A stretch of 64,000 nucleotides of DNA from Enchytraeus crypticus (lineage: Eukaryota > Annelida > Clitellata > Enchytraeida > Enchytraeidae). Each line of letters opens with the position of its first letter. Within the stretch, counting starts at the first letter, position 1. The notes beneath the pieces were generated by a model, which worked only from the letters and a program-made list of their open reading frames with translations, had not been told where the DNA came from and made no database searches. A program made the position numbers and the translations under genes. The stretch lies in contig CAJHZI010000596.1 of the NCBI GenBank assembly GCA_905160935.1, positions 22,501 to 86,500 of the forward strand, written 5' to 3'. This document shows positions 34,300 through 46,850 of this stretch, piece after piece.

Positions 34300-35145
34300 T
34301 CTTGGCATGATCCAGACTTTATCTACCAATCTTCAGTCTGCTGATTTGGATTTAGGAAGAGCAGTCCTTCTCGTCGATGCTCTTAGAGGTGAACTGCAGG
34401 AGATGAGAGTCAGTGAAACTACATCAGAGGAGTTGTTTACTCTAGCTGAAAGACAGTGCAGTGAGTCTAATATACGATTCGCCGTCGCTGACAACTTCCC
34501 AATCGATTCCAGTCTGCCTTTGTCGATACATCCGTGGGACACAGAGAAGACGTTAGCAGTAAGGATATGTTTAAAAGAGAAATATTACTTCCCGTCATTG
34601 ATTGCTTACTGTCGGAGCTGAATCACAGGTTTTCGGACCAAGCCTGTGACGTAATGCAAGGTATACAGGCGCTTAATCCATCAGGTGATGCCTTTCTAGA
34701 TATCACAAAACTTGACAAATTCGCTAAACTATATAAAAGTTACTTGGAAGACCTTCATCATGAGCTTCATCAGCTTAGACGAATGTTGCAACGCAACGAA
34801 GCTAAGAATAGATCAGATTCTCACCCATTTATTAATCTGCTGGATTTAATTTGCTTTTTGGAACCATTCGCAGAAGCGTTTCATGAGACATTTAGATTAG
34901 CAAAGATTGCAGCAGTCCTCCCTGCAAATTCTTCATAATGTGAGAGGAGCTTTTCTGCAATGAAGCTCATAAAGTCGTATTTACGCAGCCCAATGGGTGA
35001 TCGTCGATTGAGTAATCTAGCCTTGCTGCCGGTCGAATCTGTGCAGGCACAGCTTATGAATCTAAACATTGTTGTTGCCGAATTTGATGCAATACATAAT
35101 AATAGAATTATCAATCTTCATTGGACTGCCCGTCGAACAGCCTGA
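34300..35145 (+). pseudogene. hAT transposase, C-terminal half (decayed)
   Basis: Pieces VLLVDALRGELQEMR, KREILLPVIDCLLSELNHRF and, after an in-frame TAA at 34936, CERSFSAMKLIKSYLRSPMG DRRLSNLALLPVES. The last is the hAT C-terminal dimerisation motif. A frameshift lies near 34550-34580. The N-terminal zinc finger and first catalytic part are missing, so the copy is dead. Similar to the ZMYM/P52rIPK-like hAT group. Confidence 0.8.
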
Positions 35146-36512
35146 TAAGTAAATGAATGTATCGATATAATATTTATCTAACGAAAATGAGTGAGAGTAA
35201 ACTAATGAGTTGCATTGATAGTCAATGCAATATGATTATTTTGTTGCTACTCCAACGTAGCTAACTGAGCGACATAGGGTACAAATTGTATATAGGCCTA
35301 TACTACTACGATAGTCTGTATCAAATTTATATTTCAACCCTTGAAATTCATCTCAATTTCAATTCAGTTAATTAATAAATCTTTCAATTTCAATCTAATA
35401 TCAATTGTGACAATTATTTCTTTTTTAATTTAGATGAAATTCTTAAGCAGTCATTTAGGCTTCATTTGTGAAATTTATTTCAATTGCGATTTTAATTTCT
35501 ATTAATCGTCAGTAATCATTTCTTTTTCAATTTCATTTGCAAGATATATCAGTGCATGGTTGGAAGGAAAAAATAATACTATATATTTACAGCTTAACAT
35601 GGGACGACATCTTTATCCTGATTAATATAGTGTATTATGATACATTAAGAGTATGAAAAGGGGTTTCCTTAATGTTTTGTCCCTAGCGATCATGGAGATG
35701 AGTGATATCGTCTAGTCCAAAGTGTGTGAGAACATCTAAATATTTCTTCATATGTGCCCCCCTAAATTTTCCTTTGCCACCCCTCTGGCCACCCCATTTT
35801 GCATAAGCCAGAACCGCCCCTGGCTACAATTTGTGCTCGAAATGAACGCCCTGGGCTTTAATGCCGGCCAGAAGTCTTTTTTACAGATAAAATTGCCCTG
35901 TCAATGTACTATTGCAGTAGATCTTTCCAAATCTCTCGAAGAACAGCCTTTAATTCCATTGGGTTTCTGGGTTTGGGCTTGAAAGCACGATACTTTTCCA
36001 ACAAGGTTCCCTAGGGAAAAAATCAAGTGGATTAATATCTGGAGAATTAGGACAATCGTCAATTTTTATGAAATCTGGGCTATATTGTACAAGAAAGTAT
36101 TGCACAAGACGTGAAGTTTGAGCCGGCGCGCCGTCCTGTTGAAAAATGAAATCATTTGGCTTTAACTTGTGGCAGTCTTCAATCAGTTTCGTCAGAATAG
36201 TGTTAGTGTAATACATTGTAGCATAATATCAGAGGCGTCATCATCTAACGGCCCTTTTCAGGGCTAGCACATTTTCAAAAAGGAATTGATCCAAATTGAC
36301 GTTTTGCGTTGCTTGTTAAATGAAAAAAAATCAATTTTTTTGCAAAACTTGGATAGCTCCAGTTCCTTTAAAAATATTTTGCCAAAATTTGGTCAGCTTG
36401 TGGCTAAAGTCTTCCAGAAGAGAACCTTAAAATTTCAAGGCGAAATATCAATAATTGGCTAAGCTATCGTAATTGTGCTAGGGGCATATTTTTTAATGCG
36501 CAGCCTGTATAG

Positions 36513-37140
<628 letters not shown>

Positions 37141-37405
37141 AGTAGTGCTAACAGTGGCAATAGTGGTAATAGTTGTGGTAGTGGTAACCGTGATAATAGT
37201 GGTAGTAGTGGTAATAATGGTAATAGTGGTAGTAGTGGTAACAGTTATAGTAGTGGTAGTAGTGGTAGTAGTGGTACTAGTGGTAATAGTGGTTGTAATG
37301 GTAATAGTTGTAATAGTGGTAATATTGGTAATAGTGGTATTAGTGGTAACAGTGGTAATAATGGTAATAGTGATAATAGTGGTAACAGTGGTACAGTGCT
37401 AATTG
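37141..37405. repeat. GTRGTA-type triplet minisatellite
   Basis: Imperfect AGTGGTAAT/AGTGGTAGT nine-mers; the Val/Ile open frame is an artefact. Confidence 0.92.
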
Positions 37406-37904
37406 TGGTAACAATTCGTATAATAAATTAATGCTTTCACAAATGAGTTATTTCATCTACACTTAAAATATCACTCTTCTATAATCGTAATCTTATTAGG
37501 TCATAACCAAGTATATCAAAATAAAGTGCATAAAGAATAAACATCAAACCTAACATGAATTTGACTCAAACTCTCTCCTGTGGGTTCTGAGTTGAAAGAC
37601 GTAGCGACAAAACGTAATTTTTGAACTCCCTGAACTCGGTTTAATTAAATACACTGAGTTATTTAATATAACAATGAACTAATTAAATATAGGCCTAACA
37701 ATATTTTGATATTAAATATTTTACGGTTTAAAACTGCTCGAGAAACATTGATAAAATAGGAACAACAGCAGAAACGAGTGCATCTGCCGCACCAGCATCA
37801 AGTATGGGCCAAATTATAATGAATTGTAATTTTCAGTTGCTTTCCAATTTTCACACAAACAGTTTACAGTTTACAAAAATGAATTTAGAATATCTCAATT
37901 GCGC

Positions 37905-38140
37905 CGTAGTTAGAGGCTTCAGGTAACGTCATGAGGTTTTAAATGCAGAACCTGAGATGAATTGAATTCTCGTGGGTTCGACTCCCGTTAGCGTTGATCA
38001 GAGAGTTAAATCCCGGACATTCACAGGACTGGTTATGCTATATGCGAAAAATGGACTAAATTAACTAACGGTTTAAACGTGTGGTATTAAAAGTGATAGA
38101 TATCAACGTGATAGGTCATTTCACTATGATGCGAGTTTAC
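37905..38140 (+). repeat. tRNA-derived SINE (family B)
   Basis: Plus-strand copy: head with TCTCGTGGGTTCGACTCCCG, body ending in ACCGTTAGTT-like and ATGATAGATATCAACG-type sequence shared with the other copies. Confidence 0.7.
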
Positions 38141-38367
38141 TATTTTTAAATCAATTTGTTACCTTTTGGTTGAAGCAGTGATAACTTTATACTGTGTACT
38201 TATTCTCATTTAACAATCAAAATCAACGTTATACTAGTCATGTTTGCTGACTTGAAAAGTTAGAAGTTCTGCAACCCAATAAATTGCCATTTAGTTGTTA
38301 ACGAAGTATTTGTAATTAATAAACTACCATTTTAATCTCTATGCTTGAGTCAATAGAAATGCACAAA

Positions 38368-38375
38368 GAATCATC

Positions 38376-38407
<32 letters not shown>

Positions 38408-38660
38408 CATCATCATCATTATCATCCCCTGAATCCCAGTTTAACTAGGGTCGGGGTACGAATTGACTGTCTCAAATCCTCGCTGTCCTACCTCATATTA
38501 TCCATCAGTCAATCCCCTATTTGAGACTTTTCTATTCGTTTAAATTTTTGAAGCAATTTCTGGAGCCTAGGGGCTCACCAACCGAATGCCCTTTCTGACG
38601 TTGGTATGAATCTTAGTGCTTTCGTCGCCTTCTACGATACACAACCCGGACACAACACGG
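38368..38660. repeat. Dispersed repeat starting with a CAT run
   Basis: CAT triplets, then CCCAGTTTAACTAGGGTCGG, AGCAATTTCTGGAGCCTAGG and a CCCGGACACAACACGGGG end. A second copy at 39125-39358 and the end alone at 46600-46690 define a family of ~230 bp. Confidence 0.75.
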
Positions 38661-39124
38661 GGAAGAAATGTATGCAGAAATGCATAAGCAATAAACAAAA
38701 TATTTAAAATCGTCGATGAACTTGAATTGTGCTTATTATGGTTAGTAGATGATATGGTCATTGAGTGAAAAAGACAGAAGGATGTTGTGAAGAGACTTTG
38801 GATAGATGAGATGGAGGCTAAGTTAGAGAGAGGTATAGACCTTAGTATTAGTCTTTATCTTGCATATACAAGTACGTATATTACTATTTTATGACAGATT
38901 ATCTAGTTTCTATACAATTCAACATAGCATAGACATATTAAGCGCTGCATTTAGATCATTTTAACTATGTTACATTGCAATGGTTTGTGGATAGGTTTAG
39001 TAGATAGGTTGTTAGTGATTTCAGTGTTTGTCATTTTATACATGTAGAAGGGCACGCTTAAGTACCCATGTATGTGTTTAGTCGATGCTGATAGTGGATC
39101 TTTCTGCTTGAATAGGAATAGTAA

Positions 39125-39358
39125 CATCATCATCATCTTCCCTTAAATCCCAGTTTTACTAGGATCGAGATACGAATAGACTTGATTCTTTGTTTTAAGT
39201 TTTTGTAGCAATTTCTGGAGCCTAGGCGCTGACCAATCGAATACTCTTTCTGACGTTGGTTTATATCTTGTTTATATGTCGCCTTCTACGACACGTGCAT
39301 ATTTACACGGTTGGTCCATTCTTCAAACAACCCGGACACAACACGGGGAATTGTAACA
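39125..39358. repeat. Dispersed repeat, second copy
   Basis: Same blocks as 38368-38660, with an extra CGACACGTGCATATTTACAC segment. Confidence 0.75.
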
Positions 39359-39359
39359 A

Positions 39360-40100
39360 ATAACTAAATATGAATATGAACCTTAACTAAAAAAGGTGAA
39401 CCTTAGTCTACAGTTCTATCATGACTCAAGTTGCCCACCCCCATTTAAACTCAAGCACGTGCTTGCTCGACTAAAATTAGAAAATAAATTAAAATTTTGG
39501 GACTTCCGCAATATCTGAAGGTTTCTGAATTAATAGTGAGACTTATTGCAGCTAAATATAGTCATAATAAAACATATATCTTTTTCATTCATGCCTCATT
39601 TGCTTTGGCTTAAATTATTAAATGTTACATTTATTCAAGCTAGAGTTTGTCTGATGCCTTCCAAGCTAACTATTTATATTTCAGAAAAATGATTAATTAG
39701 AGATTGACATTTTAAATAGTTACATTCAAAAAATCTTGCAACAAAAACATTTTCCAGACAATGCAGTTGGTAGGCCTGATTGCTTTATTTCTGATTAGAA
39801 AACAGGCACTAAACGTGAATTACCTCGTGTATGTCACGTATCAATACATAGTTGACTCATTGTCTCAAGAAATACTATTCCTCTACAGTGAGTGGAAAAG
39901 AATCAGATTTGTTTGAACAGCAAAAAAATGCCATTAGAAATGACTTCTAAATGACATCAATTGACCGCCTCGAAATATCACTACTTCAGGCGAAAAAATT
40001 ATTTCAAAATGGTTTTGGTCGAATGATTACAAACTCTAACATACTGTATATAACAACCGAATGTGTTTGTAAGGTTTTCTTTCTTCTGATTGCTGCTTTT
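39360..40100. other. Non-coding stretch
   Basis: Nothing recognised. Confidence 0.45.
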
Positions 40101-40104
40101 GAAG

Positions 40105-40345
40105 TTTTCGTTACTTCCTCCTTTCCTCTCCAAGGTTATTAGTAATTATCGCTGCCTTTAGTAGCGCACTGAAAGCAGCCGGACTGGATTTAAAAATGAC
40201 CTTACTACACCGTAGTGATTTCTTCACTCAAATCTGTCAACAGTCATTATTCCAAGGATTACCCATCTTTGTGCTAACCGGCCTGACGTAGCTTAACTTG
40301 ATTCATTGACGCGCAAATTCACACTAAATCCCCTGGTCATTAAAG
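40105..40345 (-). repeat. 5S-rRNA-derived SINE (SINE3-like), diverged
   Basis: Minus strand contains ATTGACGCGCAAATTC on the plus side at the head and TTTAAGTCCAGTC-type body remnants. Its order of blocks matches 17640-17885, but it is the most decayed copy. Confidence 0.5.
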
Positions 40346-40764
40346 TGTTCACTCACGAGTCAGGAAAACCTGAACTGTTTCTTTAAATTATTAAGTGGAT
40401 GTAAGTTAATATCACATCAGCCAATTTTAAACCAGTTGCAATTCTGTAATTGTTTCAGCACTATATGTATGGTCTGACTAGGTTCAGAACTCGCGTCTTT
40501 GGTTTTGAAGTCAGTTTCTTTCACAAGTATTATCATAATCGCAAAATTTAGAATTGTTCCAAGTCCATAGGGTATACACTAGAAAATCAAAGTTTCAAAA
40601 TAAATAAAAATTTAAATGTAATTTTTATTTAGCTCAATATTACCATTGAACTCATTCTGTAAAGTAGTCTCGAAGACCGATTTTGGCCATGACACTGTTA
40701 TATAAGTTTTCTTTGTTAATAGCAATAATAATATTAACAACAATCGCCATCACAATTTAAATGA

Positions 40765-41253
40765 CTTAATATGGCGAGCACTTTCAAGAGCAGACATCCC
40801 TTCCTCTAAGGAACTAAGTGGGTTGTCCAGATCAGACGGCAAGCGTCCTGACGGCATGACTTTAGTGCCCTGGTGCAACGGTAAATGTGCCGTATGGGAC
40901 GTCACGGTCATTGACACTATGGCAAACTCCTGAATACGACTTCAGTCACAGACGGTGGAGCTGCTGTTCATGCTTTCCATGACTTTGGAAAGATTTAATG
41001 CAGTCTGCTTCAACAATTCTTTTAGGCCGATTGATGACCTCGAGTAGCCGGGCGGCGATTCAGCACGTATTGCTTGAATCGTTTTTATTAAACCCCAGGT
41101 TCTTTACACCGGAGTAAAAAATAAAATAATAATAATAATAAAAATATAAAAAATAACAATAATAATAATAATAACAGTAACAATAATTATTATTATTATT
41201 TTATTTTTATAATAATAATAATAATTATAATTATTATTATTATTATAATACTA
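40765..41253 (+). mobile_element. LINE (restriction-like-endonuclease type) 3' fragment
   Basis: Encodes SRSDGKRPDGMTLVPW and AVWDVTVIDTMANS, the endonuclease core also present at 43350-43460, then a decayed 3' end and an AAT microsatellite (41121-41253) that may be the element's tail. Confidence 0.75.
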
Positions 41254-41538
41254 ACAAGATATGATATTTTCGTTTGATGAAATTGACGCTAAACTGAGAT
41301 TTTAATTAAATTGCTGCTTTTAATCGCATCGCTTTCTTCGGCACTGATAGAACGTAATTTAGTAATATGCTTGATTAATATTAGCCTAGTGACTGCTTCC
41401 TTTATATCTTGACTCGTTAATTTATAATTAAGGATATAGAGTATTATATTCTGAAGGATTAACCTATCTGTCTCATAATTCTAGTCCAATTCTACCTAAC
41501 ATAGTCACTCTCGTCTTGATTAATGAAGTTTTCTGAAA

Positions 41539-44500
41539 ATGTCTCGTCAAAATTGGCCTTTATCTCAAACCATTGGTAAGCTGAATGGCGCATGCCGGGT
41601 ATGTCTAGCTGTGCGGCAAGTCCACTTGAGGGATGGTCTTATTCAAAAACACGGTCCTCGTAAGTCTCCTTGTCCGGGTTCAGGTCAGCCGCCTCTGGCT
41701 CAAAACATTTCACTCAACTCCCGTAGTGCTATACCTTCACCTGACCACCCAATATCCAGCCAACAAGAAAACCTTACAGATAGCAGCAGCGCTAAATTTG
41801 ATCATACAGTCAACTGCAGTGCAGGCTCAAATCTCGCAGCTAATTGTAAACGTAAAAGCTACAGAACAGGCAGGAACTCTGCTGCCAGCAGAAATTCTAT
41901 CGTCAGCAACGCAGTTGGCAGCAGTAGTTTCAACGCTAATGCTGCTAGCAGTAAGTCTTCTGACCTCATATGTCCCCATGATACTGACTCATCAACTGAT
42001 TCCTCTGCCATTCGCCATCCCACGCTGTCACAACCCATTATCAAACACACTCCGAGATCTGCCAGAGCTCCCTGTACTAGAGCTCTGATTGCTATTCTCA
42101 CGAACATTTCCAGAAATTTGAGAATTTAGTCAATTGGGACAGTCTTTTTAATTTTGATTCTCAACCTTATCAGTTCCTGCTAAGGTGGGGAACAAAGTTA
42201 GTTTGGCAAATCTCATTCGGAATCGTCTCTCTGAAGATCAGATTACTCATAACATTGATGTACCTCAAGAGGAGACCCTTGGAAAGAAGAGGCTTTTCTG
42301 TAAATCGTCTCTTTCCGCTTTAAATATCCTACTAAAGCTGAGTCTCCTAACAATATTTCATCGACTCCAACACCTGCGATCCAAGTCGAAGAAGACATTG
42401 CGTTGAAGGCCGTGCTGAGCTTTACCGCCGGAACCGCTTTCGGCCCTGATGGCTTACGTCCTCAACATCTTAAAGATTTAGTTTCTTGCAAGGAGGTAGA
42501 TGCTCAGTTGCTTAGTGCAATCACTGCTTTTATTAACTGCCTAATTCGGGGTGGCTGCCCTATTCAAGTACGACCAGTACTTTTCGGAGCCAACCTAATT
42601 GCTATTCAGAAGAAGAATGGTGAATGGTGAAGAAAGGTTATGCACACTCTGAGTTCTTCGCCCTGTTTTCAACACCCATTACTTCAGAATATTGACAAGA
42701 TTTTAAGAGACTGTTTGTGCAGCCTGATAAATGCAGATTTATCAGACTCTCAATGGCAGCAAGCAAGTCTTCCAGTTCGGAACGGTGGTCTCGGAATTCG
42801 CAGTATTTCTCAACTGTCTCCGTCAGCCTACCTGTCGCCTTATAATTCAACTCGGAGCCCTCAAGAAGAAATACTGAGAAGCAGTGTCTCTTCCATCGAT
42901 CCTGTGTACATCAAAGCTGCTGAGTCAATGTGGTGCAGTGAAGTCGAGGCTAGCGCTACAGTGGGGTCCTGCTGCTGGAATTCAAAGAAATTGGGACGAT
43001 TATATTGTGAAGAAGAGCTTCAATCAGATTCTAAACTCACTTTCTGACTTGAAAGAGAAAGCTCGACTGATTGCAGTTTCGTCTCCACACAATAGTGACT
43101 GGCTGCACGCGCTTCCGATTGCCTCTTGCGGATTACGCCTTGACGACGAATCTATCAGAATAGCAGTTGGCCTTCCTCTCGGCACCAAGCTTTGTCAAAT
43201 TCACCAATGTGTATGCGGTAGCCGGGTAGATCCTAAAGGTCATCATGGACTTTCCTGCCGCAAGAGCGCTGGCAGATCGTGCAGGCACCACAACATAAAT
43301 CACATAATTTGGCATGCCCTGATTAAGGCCAATATACCCTTCAAATTAGAACCGACTGGAATTTCTAGATCAGATGGCAAAAGACCAGATGGTCTTACTC
43401 TGATCCCGTGGAAACATGGCAAATCTCTGCTTTGGGATGTTACAGTAACAGATACCGTACCTAAGTCTTATTTAAACGTGTCTTCGGTGTCAGCTGGTAG
43501 AGCTGCTGAACTAGCCCCCGACAGAAAAATAAGCAAATATCATGAATTGTCTCGTAGCTATTGTTTCATACCACTTGCTCTCGAGACTTTAGATCCTATG
43601 AATGAGGAAGGAAGCGAATTTATTTCTTCATTGGGCCATCATTTATCCGCCGCTACAGGAGATAAGCGCGAAACCAGCTTCTTGAGACAGAGACTCTCGA
43701 TCTGCCTACAGAGGTATAATTCCATCTGTGTAAGGGGGACCTTTAGTGCAAATCGGACAGATAGCTATGCTACAACTGAAAACACTCTTGCATCTGATTA
43801 TCTAATTCATTCTACTTTTCTCTCCAACAGCTTGGCTCACACTCAGAATTTAATTTCACCCCGCCATTCTTCAACAGTCTACCCACATGCACAGTTCCGT
43901 TCGGTATATCATCATCATTGTCAGACTGATAATGAAGTTCTTCATGCACATCAACTAGTTTCTGAAGATCTTCATTAACTTCAACCCGAACTTACGGCAC
44001 CTGCCATAGGTCTTGCCAAGGCTGATGCAACGGAAGAAAGTGATGTAATTAAGAGAGTTTTGTCTACTAGTCCATCTACAGACGCTTCTCCTCCTCAATC
44101 TGCGCTATTCAAATATGACGCTCACAACCCATACAAGACCTCTGACTTCACTTCCACCCCAACTGTGACTGCTATCTACAAAGAGAGCTCCTTAGGTTTG
44201 TTGGAGAGTGACTCAGAGGCCATTCAGTCAGTGCGCCGAGGTTATAAGCCCATCTCACTGCGCCGCCTCGAACAGGGAGTCCTGGGCTACAGCCTCAGGG
44301 AGCGTTTCTCCGCCACCTCTCAGCCCTGTCCTCCACGGCGCACTAACGCCGTATCCCCTAGATGCTCGAAGGCCGAGAACCTCATAGGTGCCTCCAGGGA
44401 TAGTAGGAATAAATTCCCTTCGAGTAGGAAGAGGCAGGTATCGAGGCTGACATTGATCGATCCTCGGAGAAATTTAGGCAGTCAGCCTGTCGATGGGCTT

Positions 44501-45211
44501 GAAGAGTCAGAGAGTGTGGTAAAGAGAATGAATGAAATTTTCACGAACCGAACGTGGGTCGCTACATATCACAACGACCAGAGGCGCGTTAAAACAGTGA
44601 AGGCTAAGAACTACGGGACTCACGAGAGGACAATGGAACAGAGACCTGACGAATGCGGTGGCTCCTCGGGTACTCAGGCTGGCTACCCCTCCTCACCCAG
44701 TCATCTGTCCAGATCTCCCTGCAATCAGCGGCATTCCCCGTCCAATCCCAGTCACGCTTCCCCTCGACATTCCCTGCAAAGTTTATCACGGAATGCGACA
44801 GGGGAGGCAGGGAGAAGGGCGCTGGGGCCTATGTCTGAACATGCAGAATCCGCTAATGGAATCGTGAAAAGGATTTATAGCGTTGCGGAAAGCGAGCCCG
44901 GTGAGTTGCAAGACACTGAATTGGAAGAGTTGAATGAACAAACTACCGGTGAACAGTTAAATCTCGACAATGAGATCACTAACGTGTTAGGTGACGGTCG
45001 CGATGTGGTTCAGGAACACTATGTGGACGTTGTTAGTCCTAACATAACCAGAAACATGGAAAACACCTCCATCAGTCTACCCAGAATTAATCTTAGACCT
45101 GCCATTTCAGCACCTATGCAGAACCTAAGTCCCATCCCATCTGTGGCTTCATCTGTTCTAACCCAAAATAAAAGCCAAATCCAAACAGTTGCCCTACCTA
45201 TACCCCAATAA
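41539..45211 (+). mobile_element. LINE with restriction-like endonuclease, RT core deleted
   Basis: Parts in order. An N-terminal ORF (41539-42129) with a zinc-finger-like CRVC then H-x5-C motif. An RT start (GTAFGPDGLRPQHLKDL, 42403-42630) that stops just where the RT motifs A-C should follow. The thumb region LPVRNGGLGIRSISQLSPSA. An endonuclease domain (CVCG-x9-HHGLSC, RHHNINHI, DGKRPDG and LLWDVTVTDT; 42884-43978). This CCHC plus RPDG-x-WDVTV layout is that of the R2/NeSL/Utopia side of LINEs. An open frame of 410 codons follows in the same frame after TAA. Several frameshifts and one large deletion; inactive. Confidence 0.78.
43979..45211 (+). CDS. Unassigned long open frame following the LINE endonuclease frame
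   Basis: 410 codons with no stop, in the same frame as the endonuclease ORF and separated from it by TAA at 43976-43978. Rich in Ser, Pro, Arg and Asn, with acidic stretches (ESEPGELQDTELEELNEQTT); no motif I recognise. The first ATG is far inside (near 44528), so translation would need read-through, an upstream splice or another element's ORF. Coding-like composition continues to about 45650. Probably part of a mobile element rather than a host gene. Confidence 0.45.
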   Translation, partial: LQPELTAPAIGLAKADATEESDVIKRVLSTSPSTDASPPQSALFKYDAHNPYKTSDFTSTPTVTAIYKESSLGLLESDSEAIQSVRRGYKPISLRRLEQGVLGYSLRERFSATSQPCPPRRTNAVSPRCSKAENLIGASRDSRNKFPSSRKRQVSRLTLIDPRRNLGSQPVDGLEESESVVKRMNEIFTNRTWVATYHNDQRRVKTVKAKNYGTHERTMEQRPDECGGSSGTQAGYPSSPSHLSRSPCNQRHSPSNPSHASPRHSLQSLSRNATGEAGRRALGPMSEHAESANGIVKRIYSVAESEPGELQDTELEELNEQTTGEQLNLDNEITNVLGDGRDVVQEHYVDVVSPNITRNMENTSISLPRINLRPAISAPMQNLSPIPSVASSVLTQNKSQIQTVALPIPQ

Positions 45212-45844
45212 ACTAAAATCAAAGCGGGGGTTCAGTCCACGCAGCCTCAGCGTCAGGTGCCGACTGGTGACAAGCGGGCACTGGGGCAGCACGTGAGCAC
45301 TAGGGTGATCGTCAACGGGTTGAACACAGCCCGTCTAAAAGAGAAGATTGCGTCCTACGTCGCTGCCTCTCAATACTCCCCTCCTCCTCCTCGAGTGCGT
45401 CCATTGAGCCTGAGATAGGTCCACAAGAGTTTTCTGCGCTGACCATCAGCGAGAAAAATAAGAAACTCGAGGCTAGAATGGCCTCTGTCTCCCAGGGGTC
45501 CCTCTCACCAGGGCCACAGCACCAGGGTCAAAGGCTGAACCAGATGTTGGCCTCAGGGCAGGCTGAGGCGGAGAGGCAGAGCTCATCGGGTTTTACGAAT
45601 CAGAGCTCTAATCAAGCGGATACTCGCTCCCAAAATTCTCTATGAACAGCTATCCAGATTTCAGGGTCGATGACTTCTAAAAGCGATTCTCCCAGCAGAG
45701 TTCTCACAACTGTCTCATCAACGCCTCTTCAGGGGAGTCACCGTCGTGGTGGATCGATAAAGATGAAGTGGAGACGGGCGCTGATGGAGCCAAAAGTTGT
45801 GGATTCAGGGCAATGTCACCCGCTGCTGCGATCAGCAACGTTTA

Positions 45845-46023
45845 ATAATAATAATAATAATATTTATACATAGACGGTTTTTTGTTAACTAGAATAATAA
45901 TAATATAATATTATATTATATAGTAATAATAATAATAATAATAATAAGACTTCAGTCACAGCCGGTGGAGCTGCTGTTTATTATTATTATTATCATTATT
46001 ATTGTAATTATCATTATTATTAT
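45845..46023. repeat. AAT/ATT microsatellites
   Basis: AAT runs, then GACTTCAGTCACAGCCGGTG (also at 40940) and ATT runs. Confidence 0.9.
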
Positions 46024-46416
46024 ATTTCTCTTTTTCAGTGACTCTCGTGTAGAAGTTTAGTGATGGTAGCGCAGGGGTTTTCGTAACTCTGCTAAATGTG
46101 AAATAGTATTTGAAATACGGACCAAGGAATTCTTTGACAAAGACTTCCATGGTCTGGAAAGTGTGCGTCAGATGCTGCGATGTTTCTAGCAAAAGATTTG
46201 ATTAATAAACACTCTGCGATCTGACAGAATTATTATTATTATGAATTTAATACTTTTACAATAGTAGGCTATATCTTATTTGGCGACAGTTTAATTTTGA
46301 AGTTACATCAAATAATTTTCTAATTCTAGAGAAATTTTTAGAAATTAACAGCACTTGATATTGTTAGGCTTAAAATTTAAATTATCTTAATTCAATAAAA
46401 CAATTTTAGTCTGCCA

Positions 46417-46417
<1 letters not shown>

Positions 46418-46463
<46 letters not shown>
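46418..46463. repeat. CT microsatellite
   Basis: Pure CT run. Confidence 0.97.
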
Positions 46464-46464
<1 letters not shown>

Positions 46465-46599
46465 GTGTTATACGAAGTGGAAGGCTTAAGGTACATTTGC
46501 TTATTCATAGGTTTCTTTCTCCACAACTTAACTTAATGCACCTTATTTCACTTTAACTATAGATTGGGAATAATATCGCATCTGAGGTGGTTTCCTCTT

Positions 46600-46690
46600 G
46601 CCTTCCTCAGATTTTGCTCAGTCGCCTCTTACGACACGTGCAATTTGCAATTGTCTATACTTTAGTGTCCCGGACACAACACGTTGGATA
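46600..46690. repeat. Dispersed repeat end (CCCGGACACAACAC)
   Basis: 3' block of the family at 38368-38660. Confidence 0.6.
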
Positions 46691-46700
46691 TACTGTGAAA

Positions 46701-46701
<1 letters not shown>

Positions 46702-46759
<58 letters not shown>

Positions 46760-46850
46760 TATATGCATATATATATATATACATGTATATGTATAAATAA
46801 ATAAATATATATGTATATACATGTATATCTATATACAATGCTTATATATT
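46702..46850. repeat. TA-rich microsatellite
   Basis: TA run with CATATATATG variants. Confidence 0.93.

Larger units (their letters stand above)
32932..35822 (+). mobile_element. hAT transposon nested in the mariner-like element
   Basis: Terminal repeats CAGTGGTGGTTCTGG and reverse CAGGGGCGGTTCTGG with exact 8-bp duplications GCTACAAT (32924-32931, 35823-35830). 2891 bp. Contains a decayed hAT transposase C-terminal half and a LINE fragment. Both ends carry GGGGTGGCCAC-type sequence. Confidence 0.92.
32640..36507 (-). mobile_element. Mariner-like element with ~270-bp inverted repeats, split by a hAT element
   Basis: Ends CAGGCTGCGCATTAAAAAAA and its reverse complement, each ~270 bp long (32640-32910 and 36236-36507), flanked by TA and by long TA microsatellites. 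A minus-strand piece at 35950-36216 (NDFIFQQDGAPAQTSRLVQY, DDCPNSPDINPLDFF) is a mariner/Tc1 transposase catalytic segment. Without the inserted hAT copy the element would be about 0.97 kb, so it was already non-autonomous. Confidence 0.85.

Noticed and set aside
34333-34542. Minus-strand frames opposite the hAT transposase
   Set aside because: Shadows of the transposase coding strand, with no motif of their own.
37141-37405. Hydrophobic Val/Ile frame that looks like a membrane protein
   Set aside because: Translation of a GTR/GTA triplet repeat.
45956-46192. 78-codon minus-strand frame (FVKEFLGPYFKYYFTFSRV)
   Set aside because: Has an acceptor-like site but no donor, runs into an AAT repeat, and sits among LINE debris.
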